This document shows positions 1 through 4,667 of a stretch of 6,340 bases of DNA, in pieces. The stretch is taken from NCBI GenBank assembly GCA_021780585.1, contig JAJXYM010000007.1, forward strand, positions 1 to 6,340, written 5' to 3'. Each line of letters opens with the position of its first letter. The first letter of the stretch is position 1. Source of the DNA: Deltaproteobacteria bacterium. GTDB lineage: Bacteria > Desulfobacterota > Binatia > Binatales > Binataceae. A program made the translations under genes and the position numbers. Below the pieces are notes generated by a model. The model saw only the letters and a list, made by a program, of their open reading frames with translations, was not told the origin of the DNA and searched no databases.

Positions 1-6
1 GCCGTT

Positions 7-474
7 CTAATGGAGGGCGGGCTGGCCGGAAATCACGCCGTTCGCTTCGGGAACCGTCTTTGCCTTGACGCCAGCATACGGCGCCACGACTTTGTTGGCT
101 GGGGCCGGCGGCGTCGTTTCGGCTTCCATCGCGTTCGGATTTGCCGGCATCTTGAAGGGCGCAAAGGTGTTGGGCGGCAGCAGGGCCGCGTTCGAGATCT
201 CGCCGAAATAGCGCCGGTCCGTATCGCCGCTCAGCATCGGAGTCAGCGAGGTCTGCGTGGCCACGTAATGCATCGGCCGGAAGATGCTCCATTCAAGCAG
301 ATAACCACACGGCGACAACACGTAGCTCGCGAGCTGCAGCAATTGGCCGTTGTCAACGTCGTTGTATGGCGGCGGACCCCAGTTGTTGTCTTCGTCGCCG
401 TAATATTGCGCATGCGCCAAGGCCGGCAGGCCCAGCAAAACCAACGCCGACAATGCCATTATCGTGCGCTTCAT
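7..474 (-). CDS. Secreted protein of unknown function
   Basis: A 155-residue protein with a clear Sec-type signal peptide: a basic start (MKRT), a hydrophobic stretch at residues 5-20, and a probable AHA|Q signal peptidase I cleavage after residue 22. The mature part is probably periplasmic or extracellular. It has an acidic, Tyr/Asn-rich start, then a core at about residues 44-90 with the motif SPCGYLLEW followed by RPMHY, then a Pro/Ala-rich low-complexity tail from about residue 108. I do not recognise a named domain. The single Cys (residue 56) is not at a lipobox position, so this is not an obvious lipoprotein. I chose the ATG at 474 over an in-frame ATG at 510 because it places the signal peptide at the N terminus. 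No Shine-Dalgarno is visible before it. It is divergent from the radical SAM gene. The CDS is confident; the function is unknown. Confidence 0.8.
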   Translation of the reverse strand: MKRTIMALSALVLLGLPALAHAQYYGDEDNNWGPPPYNDVDNGQLLQLASYVLSPCGYLLEWSIFRPMHYVATQTSLTPMLSGDTDRRYFGEISNAALLPPNTFAPFKMPANPNAMEAETTPPAPANKVVAPYAGVKAKTVPEANGVISGQPALH

Positions 475-480
475 AGGATA

Positions 481-510
481 ATCTTGGGACCACGGCGGCG
501 CCGATGTCAA
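481..510 (-). promoter_or_regulatory. Possible sigma70-type promoter for the secreted-protein gene
   Basis: On the minus strand a perfect TTGACA (-35) lies at 505-510. After an 18-base spacer comes CAAGAT at 481-486, a weak -10 with three of six consensus bases. Transcription would begin at about 474, that is at the ATG itself, which suits the absence of a Shine-Dalgarno and would give a leaderless mRNA. The -35 is convincing and the -10 is not. This is inference from motifs only. Confidence 0.3.
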
Positions 511-560
511 TCCCGCGAACCAGCGCGAATTATCCGCCGCGCGCGCCGTGTCCGCCCGCG

Positions 561-1403
561 ATGCGCCGTTATGAATTCCACACCGCCCGCCGCGCCCTGA
601 CGCCTACCGGCGGCTTCCTGAGCGGCTTCGCCTATTCGCTCAATCCGTACCTCGGATGCGCGTTCGGAGCGGCTGGCGGATGCCCTTACTGCTACGTGCG
701 CGCGCTGCCGATCGCGGGCGCGCGCGCGGGCGGATGGGGCGCGTGGGTGGTCGCCAAGTCCAATCTGCCGGAACTGCTCGAAAAGGAGCTCGCCGCGCTG
801 GCTCGCGCCGGTAAACTCGAGCGGACGACCATCTTCATGGCGAGCGCGACCGACCCATATCAGGGAATCGAGCGGCGCGCCCGTCTCACCCGCCAGTCGC
901 TCGCGGTCATCGGCAAATTTCCGCTCCGCCGCCTGCTCGTGCAGACGCGCAGTCCGCTGGTCGAGCGCGACCGCGACCTGCTGGCCGCGATGGGCGGTCG
1001 GGCGATCGCCTCGATCACGCTCGAGACCGACGACGAGCGCGTGCGCCGCGCCTTCACGCCCACTTCGCCGTCGGTCGCGCGCCGTTTGCTTACGCTGCGG
1101 CGTCTGCGCGTGGCCGGAATCGCGACCCAGATGGCGATCGCGCCGATGCTGCCGAACGATCCGGAACGCTTCGCCGCGCTTGCGGCGGACGCGGCCGATC
1201 GCGTCGTTATCGATACGATGCTCGACGGCGACGGGGCCGCGGGCCGGCGCTCGAAAGCGCTCGGGATGGCGGAGCTGTACGCGCGGCTCGGTCACGCCGG
1301 ATGGTTCCGGCCGGGCGCCGAACGCGATCTGCTCGCCGCGCTGACGCGCCGCCTCGGCTCCGACCGCGTGCTCTTCAGCCAACCCGGCTTCAACGCTATA
1401 TAA
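561..1403 (+). CDS. Radical SAM protein, spore photoproduct lyase-like (COG1533 type)
   Basis: A 280-residue radical SAM enzyme expected to bind a [4Fe-4S] cluster and S-adenosylmethionine in the cytoplasm; its substrate is unknown. Family landmarks in order: SLNPYLGC (26-33), the cluster cysteines C33, C41 and C44 followed by YV, a TDPYQ-IE segment (97-104) and a QTRSPLV segment (128-134), both typical of the SplB-like family, an ITLETDDERVRRAFTP strand/loop (152-167), and an APMLPND segment (194-200). The cysteine spacing is CX7CX2C, not the usual CX3CX2C, because AFGAAGG sits between the first two cysteines. It is shorter than true spore photoproduct lyase, and there is no reason to assign DNA repair. 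I prefer the ATG at 561 because relatives begin with a short R-Y-like strand shortly before the cluster motif. An upstream ATG at 504 would add 19 Pro/Ala-rich residues and run into the divergent gene's promoter. Composition is very GC-rich, unlike the next gene. Fold is certain, role is not. Confidence 0.9.
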   Translation: MRRYEFHTARRALTPTGGFLSGFAYSLNPYLGCAFGAAGGCPYCYVRALPIAGARAGGWGAWVVAKSNLPELLEKELAALARAGKLERTTIFMASATDPYQGIERRARLTRQSLAVIGKFPLRRLLVQTRSPLVERDRDLLAAMGGRAIASITLETDDERVRRAFTPTSPSVARRLLTLRRLRVAGIATQMAIAPMLPNDPERFAALAADAADRVVIDTMLDGDGAAGRRSKALGMAELYARLGHAGWFRPGAERDLLAALTRRLGSDRVLFSQPGFNAI

Positions 1404-1404
1404 A
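1374..1404 (+). promoter_or_regulatory. Possible promoter at the edge of the low-GC pair
   Basis: TATATAAA at 1397-1404 overlaps the radical SAM stop codon and is the only AT-rich run in that area. Taken as a -10 (TATATA, 1397-1402), the -35 at 17 bases would be TTCAGC (1374-1379), which matches only three of six bases. The start of transcription would fall one or two bases before the ATG at 1411. The membrane protein gene has no visible Shine-Dalgarno, so a leaderless start is conceivable. Weak motif evidence only. Confidence 0.25.
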
Positions 1405-1410
1405 GTCAAT

Positions 1411-2091
1411 ATGGCAAATTTATTAAGGCGTTCCTATGCCGATTGGAAAAGGATTCGAATTCAACGAATCCGGTACCATCGCATTGAGCGAAAGTCACGC
1501 ATTTGGCGGGCGGCTGCCTTTCCGTCAACGGTATTCGTCGCAACTTTGGTGTTCCTCGATCCGATCTGGTTCGGGAACAATTGGCTTTCCCTATTACAAG
1601 CTGGAGCCGCGATCGGAACTGCCTTGATAATCTTAGTTCAAGCAAGACTTCTGCGTATCCAGAATCAGGTCAGCGCATTGATCACGTTGACCAACAGATG
1701 GGAGTCTACCGAAATGTTGAGGGTTCGAGCGCGGTGGGGAGCGAGCCAAGGATTGCCACAAACAGAACCCATACTGGAATTTTTGGTCGAGTTTGCTGCG
1801 CTCTCTGAGCGAGGCGTTTTGGATGAGGGTTTGATTTGGGATTCCGTTCTCGGATGGTACGCTGCATATTATTTTGCGATTAACAATCGAAATGGCAATA
1901 TCGCCAAACTCAGACTAAAATGGAAGGATCCGACACTGTACAGAGAGCTGCGAGCCTTATTCCGAGATTACGCTTCCCGCGAATGTGGTCAAACAATTAA
2001 AGAGCGGAGAGCGTTTCTCAGCCGAATTCAAAACTCAGTCGGAAAGTTTATTGAGGATGAAAAGGCACGATATCAAATGCAGATATCCTAA
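1411..2091 (+). CDS. Two-helix membrane protein, DUF4760-like
   Basis: A 226-residue protein with a strongly basic N terminus (residues 5-33 rich in Arg/Lys), two predicted membrane segments at about 37-54 and 57-78, and a long soluble C-terminal part. The soluble part contains a TNRWES-EMLRVRARW stretch (94-109), an acidic helix ILEFLVEFAALSERGVLDE (121-139), and a Trp/Tyr-rich helix around WDSVLGWYAAYYF (143-155). That order resembles bacterial DUF4760 proteins, whose function is unknown; I infer this by eye. The basic N terminus suggests a cytoplasmic tail, with the C-terminal domain also cytoplasmic. The ATG lies seven bases after the radical SAM stop without a visible ribosome site. Its 3' end overlaps the SET gene by 35 bases, suggesting translational coupling. 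Base composition is far lower in GC than upstream (21 of 60 bases G or C at 1861-1920), so recent acquisition is likely. Confidence 0.75.
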   Translation: MANLLRRSYADWKRIRIQRIRYHRIERKSRIWRAAAFPSTVFVATLVFLDPIWFGNNWLSLLQAGAAIGTALIILVQARLLRIQNQVSALITLTNRWESTEMLRVRARWGASQGLPQTEPILEFLVEFAALSERGVLDEGLIWDSVLGWYAAYYFAINNRNGNIAKLRLKWKDPTLYRELRALFRDYASRECGQTIKERRAFLSRIQNSVGKFIEDEKARYQMQIS

Positions 2092-2647
2092 CGTCATCAT
2101 GGAGATCGGAATCTCGGCAATCGATGGTGTAGGGGTATTTTCTGTCCGAAGTTTGTTCCGCGGAACTCACATAGCTCATGGACTGGGCGCGGCGGATTAT
2201 AAAGAAATAATAAAATGGTCCGATGCTCGTAATTGCTCTAACGAAATTCGCTCAAAAATCTACGCCTTCTGCATCGGTACGCCCGAAGGTTTTCTCCCGC
2301 CCGACAAGCTCGATTTCAACCGGCTGACGATCGAATGGTACCTGAACCATTCATGCGACGGGAACGTTGGCTTCGACGAACATGGCGATTTCGTCGCCCG
2401 CCGGCGAATTCGCAAGGGTGAGGAACTGACTTACGACTACGGATTGGCCGAGTCGAATCCGCGTTTTCGGATGCGATGCCGATGCGGCACAGTGAGCTGC
2501 CGCTCAATTATCACGGGCGACGATTGGAAAGATGCGGAATTTCGCGAGCGCAATCTCGCGTTCATGCTGCCGCGGCTCCGACGGTCGACGTCCGAGGAAC
2601 AACCGATCGAGGCGCCGCGCCGGCGGGTCGCCACGCGCCATCGTTGA
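2057..2647 (+). CDS. SET-domain protein (lysine methyltransferase type) with post-SET zinc motif
   Basis: A 196-residue SET-domain protein. SET proteins transfer a methyl group from S-adenosylmethionine to lysine side chains of proteins. Visible motifs: the N-terminal SET strand DGVGVFSVRSL (23-33), NHSCDGN (97-103), RRIRKGEELTYDYG (116-129), and a post-SET CRCGTVSC (C141, C143, C148). C100 of NHSC plus these three cysteines form the usual zinc site closing the substrate channel. Tyr126 and Tyr128 in the LTYDYG stretch are in the usual catalytic and SAM-binding positions. The length is that of a minimal SET plus post-SET unit with a basic tail (residues 172-196). I chose the ATG at 2057 because the domain begins about 15 residues later. 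An in-frame ATG at 1985 would add 24 residues deep inside the previous gene, and one at 2099 would trim the start. The gene begins in low-GC sequence and ends in GC-rich sequence. Its target is unknown; the coupled membrane protein is one candidate. Confidence 0.88.
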   Translation: MKRHDIKCRYPNVIMEIGISAIDGVGVFSVRSLFRGTHIAHGLGAADYKEIIKWSDARNCSNEIRSKIYAFCIGTPEGFLPPDKLDFNRLTIEWYLNHSCDGNVGFDEHGDFVARRRIRKGEELTYDYGLAESNPRFRMRCRCGTVSCRSIITGDDWKDAEFRERNLAFMLPRLRRSTSEEQPIEAPRRRVATRHR

Positions 2648-2651
2648 TCGC

Positions 2652-2909
2652 TCAGCCGACGGGGGTGTGGGAGCCGCGGATCAGATGAATCGCGCCGACC
2701 AGAATCACCGCCCCCACCACCGCCATCGCGATAAACCCGATCGCGCCAAACGCCATGATTCCGAGCCGCATGAAAATCCATTGGCCGATCACCGCGCCGA
2801 TCAGTCCCAGCACGATATCGGCGAAGAGGCCGTAGCCCGCGCCGTGCATCAGCTTGCCGGTAATCCATCCGGCAATCAGGCCGGCGAGCAAAACGCCGAG
2901 CAAACTCAC
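2652..2909 (-). CDS. GlsB/YeaQ/YmgE family stress-response membrane protein
   Basis: An 85-residue, Gly-rich integral membrane protein with three hydrophobic segments at about residues 3-21, 28-50 and 53-79. The pattern LLAGLIAGWITGKLM (7-21) then DIVLGLIGAVIGQWIF (31-46) is diagnostic of the GlsB/YeaQ/YmgE family, also called transglycosylase-associated proteins. They are small inner-membrane proteins linked with general stress responses; the biochemical role is not known. Length is normal. The start is GTG at 2909, supported by a strong Shine-Dalgarno five bases upstream. It lies 34 bases after the deacetylase gene and is probably the last gene of the minus-strand run. Its stop is only four bases from the convergent SET stop. 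Confidence 0.92.
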   Translation of the reverse strand: MSLLGVLLAGLIAGWITGKLMHGAGYGLFADIVLGLIGAVIGQWIFMRLGIMAFGAIGFIAMAVVGAVILVGAIHLIRGSHTPVG

Positions 2910-2914
2910 GTTAA

Positions 2915-2920
2915 CCTCCC
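2915..2920 (-). promoter_or_regulatory. Ribosome binding site deciding the GTG start of the GlsB-family gene
   Basis: GGGAGG on the minus strand, followed by TTAAC and then the GTG start codon at 2909. Five-base spacing and near-perfect complementarity to 16S rRNA support this non-ATG start. Confidence 0.8.
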
Positions 2921-2943
2921 CGGCGCCTGGTTCGGGCGCATGG

Positions 2944-3597
2944 TCATGCGACAGCCGCGGCGACGTAGCCGTCGATCGGTTCGACGATCGCGCCCGCGCG
3001 AATCGGCACGCATCCGGGTGGAAACTCCTGGACGAGCTCCGTTCCCGACCCCGCCAATCGATCGAGGAAACGCTCCAGATGGCGCATCGCGCCGGTCGGC
3101 AGATCGTGCAGTACGATCAGCGTCCACGGCTGCGCGTCGATTTCCTTAAGCGCCCGATCGACCCAGCCGTCGGGATCGTCCCAATCGTGCGGCACGCAGT
3201 TCCACAGCACACAGGTGTAACGGCCGGCGACCAGATAATCGACCGCTTCACGGCTCAGCAGACAGCGATCGAGCCGTCCGCCCCCGCCGAACGGCCGGAA
3301 CAGGCGCTCGGGACGGGCAAGCGGACCGAGCGCGTTCTGAGCCTGGCCGATTTCGATCGCGGCGGCGCCACGGTCGCGCCGCTCGCCGAGCGGAACCGAA
3401 TGGGTCAGGCTGTGATTGCCAATCCAATGGCCCTCGAGCTGTGCGCGTTGCGCCAATCCGCGCCGGGTCGGATCTGCGAGCTTTTCGCCGATCACGAAGA
3501 AGGTCGCGCGGAGTTCGCGCTCGCGCAGGACTTCGAGCACGCGCGGCGTGACTTCCGGCTCGGGGCCGTTATCGAAGCTGAGCGTAACCTTGCGCAT
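2944..3597 (-). CDS. NodB-type polysaccharide deacetylase family protein (CE4)
   Basis: A 217-residue NodB-homology protein; the family removes N- or O-acetyl groups from glycans such as peptidoglycan, chitin or exopolysaccharide using a divalent metal. All five family motifs are visible: motif 1 SFDNGP (7-12), motif 2 NHSLTH with H62 and H66, motif 3 RPFG (101-104), motif 4 HDWDDP (137-142) and motif 5 IVLHD (161-165). In motif 1 the usual second Asp, a metal ligand, is Asn10, while the catalytic-base Asp9 is kept. ATFFVIGEKL (31-40) is typical. There is no signal peptide, so it would act in the cytoplasm or on a soluble or lipid-linked precursor. The ATG at 3597 sits directly before the first beta strand. 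It lies 60 bases after the desulforedoxin-like gene and 34 bases before the GlsB-family gene. Fold is certain; substrate and activity are open. Confidence 0.9.
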   Translation of the reverse strand: MRKVTLSFDNGPEPEVTPRVLEVLRERELRATFFVIGEKLADPTRRGLAQRAQLEGHWIGNHSLTHSVPLGERRDRGAAAIEIGQAQNALGPLARPERLFRPFGGGGRLDRCLLSREAVDYLVAGRYTCVLWNCVPHDWDDPDGWVDRALKEIDAQPWTLIVLHDLPTGAMRHLERFLDRLAGSGTELVQEFPPGCVPIRAGAIVEPIDGYVAAAVA

Positions 3598-3624
3598 CGC
3601 GCGGCAACCCTTATGGGGCGAGTT

Positions 3625-3649
3625 CGCGCCGGCCGCGCCGGCCGGCGCG
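3625..3649. repeat. GC-only inverted repeat between two minus-strand genes
   Basis: A nine-base perfect inverted repeat, CGCGCCGGC at 3625-3633 and GCCGGCGCG at 3641-3649, with a seven-base loop. It lies between the desulforedoxin-like gene and the deacetylase gene. No T run follows on either strand, so it is not a classic intrinsic terminator. It could protect or fold the intercistronic RNA, or be chance in GC-rich DNA. Confidence 0.35.
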
Positions 3650-3657
3650 TGGCGCGC

Positions 3658-3777
3658 CTACTTCTTTTGTTCCATCGGCGCGTTGCAGCACTTGATCGAT
3701 CCGGCTCCGCCCTTGGTGACAATCACCTGCGAGCCGCATTTGCCACAGATATATACCTTGCCAAGCTGATTCGCCAT
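3658..3777 (-). CDS. Stand-alone desulforedoxin-like iron protein (39 residues)
   Basis: A very small open frame of 39 residues with four cysteines arranged as C11-X2-C14-X15-C30-C31. This is the spacing of desulforedoxin of Desulfovibrio and of the N-terminal domain of desulfoferrodoxin, which bind one iron through four cysteines. The start MANQLGKVYICGKCG also matches the family's MAN-x-G-x-VYxCxxCG pattern, and a Gly-rich turn (GGAGS, 23-27) precedes the CC pair as in relatives. The desulfoferrodoxin catalytic (superoxide reductase) domain is absent. The role is probably electron transfer or redox sensing in the cytoplasm; zinc instead of iron is possible. ATG at 3777 is the only start, because an in-frame TAA lies just upstream. 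AGGAG at 3790-3794 is a candidate ribosome site, spaced a little long at 12 bases. It lies 35 bases after the crotonase gene and is likely cotranscribed. Confidence 0.88.
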   Translation of the reverse strand: MANQLGKVYICGKCGSQVIVTKGGAGSIKCCNAPMEQKK

Positions 3778-3812
3778 TTCGTTCGCTAGCTCCTGGTTTT
3801 ACGAAATTCCGC

Positions 3813-4649
3813 CTATGCGCCCTTGAACAGCGGTTTGCGCTTGTGCAAAAACGCCGCCACGCCCTCGGCGCGGTCGGCCGTGGTTTGTAGCAAGGCGTAC
3901 AAGTCCTCTTCAAGTCTGATGCCCTGTTCGATCGTCATGTCGCGGCCCTTGCGCACGGCGTCTTTGACCAGCCGCATCCCGAGCGCTCCGCGGGTTCTGA
4001 GCGCGCCGAACAGATCGCGCGTCACACGCTCGAGATCGCGCCGGTCGCGGGCCAAATAAGTCACGAGGCCGAGCCGCAACGCTTCCTCACCGTCGAGCGC
4101 CGCGCCCGCAAGCAGCATCCGCAGCGTGTGGGCCGCCCCGATCAGCCGCGGCATCCGCTGCGTGCCGCCGAAGCGAGGCAGGGCGCCGCGCGCGAGCTGG
4201 CCCAGCGTGAAACGCGCGGTCGCGACGGCGGCGCGCAAATCCAGCGCGATCGCCAGTTCCAGCGCCTCGTCGCCGATATCGCCGTTGATAATCGCGACGG
4301 TCGGCTTGCCGATCCGCGCCAGCGTCTCGACCAGCTCGGGATCGACGTCGGGGTCGAAGCCGCAAGCGAATTCGGCGCCGTGTCCGGTAATCGCCAGGGC
4401 GATAATCTCGTCGTCGTCCTCGACCGTTTCGGCCAGATCGATCAGCTCCCGCGCCATCGCATGGCTGACCCGATTCGCCACGCCGGGCCTCCGCAGCGTC
4501 GCGACCATCACGCCGTCGGCGAGCGTGATTTCGACGGCGCCCGGATCGGCGTGCGCCGCCGCGCGCGCGGACGCCGCCGCCGACGCGGGTCGCGGCCCGC
4601 CGTCACGCGAACGTGAGGCGGCGCGCGCAGTTCGCGGAGGATTCGCCAT
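3813..4649 (-). CDS. Crotonase-fold (enoyl-CoA hydratase/isomerase family) protein lacking key catalytic residues
   Basis: A 278-residue crotonase-superfamily protein; members bind acyl-CoA thioesters and stabilise an enolate in an oxyanion hole. Recognisable parts: LADGVMVATLRRP (43-55), EFACGFD for the first oxyanion-hole loop (93-99), GKPTVAIINGD (114-124), LELAIALDLR (130-139), ARFTLGQLARGALPRFGGTQRMPRLIG (145-171, the most conserved stretch), and a C-terminal DRAEGVAAFLHKRKPLF (259-275). Aligned by eye to rat enoyl-CoA hydratase, Glu144 corresponds to Gln151, Glu164 to Arg177, and the oxyanion-hole GGG to DEA (126-129 region). Hydratase activity is therefore doubtful; isomerase, hydrolase, decarboxylase or a binding-only role remain possible. 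Residues 1-36 are an Ala/Arg/Ser/Pro low-complexity extension with no alternative start inside it. It begins 18 bases after the acyl-CoA ligase stop without a clear ribosome site, so coupling with the ligase is likely. Confidence 0.88.
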   Translation of the reverse strand: MANPPRTARAASRSRDGGPRPASAAASARAAAHADPGAVEITLADGVMVATLRRPGVANRVSHAMARELIDLAETVEDDDEIIALAITGHGAEFACGFDPDVDPELVETLARIGKPTVAIINGDIGDEALELAIALDLRAAVATARFTLGQLARGALPRFGGTQRMPRLIGAAHTLRMLLAGAALDGEEALRLGLVTYLARDRRDLERVTRDLFGALRTRGALGMRLVKDAVRKGRDMTIEQGIRLEEDLYALLQTTADRAEGVAAFLHKRKPLFKGA

Positions 4650-4667
4650 CGTTAAGACGCGGGCGGC

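Noticed and set aside
507..1409. Open frame of about 300 codons on the minus strand, opposite the radical SAM gene
   Set aside because: The translation is Arg/Ala/Glu/Gln-rich without any motif, as expected for the mirror of a GC-rich gene; the plus strand carries clear radical SAM motifs.
1411..2647. Mobile-element origin of the low-GC pair
   Set aside because: No transposase, integrase, tRNA end or flanking direct repeat is visible, so only the composition supports transfer and no element boundary can be drawn.
2437..2868. Minus-strand open frame spanning the SET and GlsB gene ends
   Set aside because: Arg/Gly-rich, crosses two well-supported genes and has no motif.
2937..2950. Palindrome CGCATG-GT-CATGCG across the deacetylase stop codon
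   Set aside because: Only six-base arms, single copy, half inside coding sequence; likely chance.
3625..3649. Hairpin considered as an intrinsic terminator after the desulforedoxin-like gene
   Set aside because: No T run follows on either strand; kept only as an inverted repeat.
2854..3789. Plus-strand open frame of about 311 codons across the deacetylase and desulforedoxin-like genes
   Set aside because: No recognisable domain and Arg/Ala-rich; the minus strand shows all five NodB motifs and the desulforedoxin cysteines.
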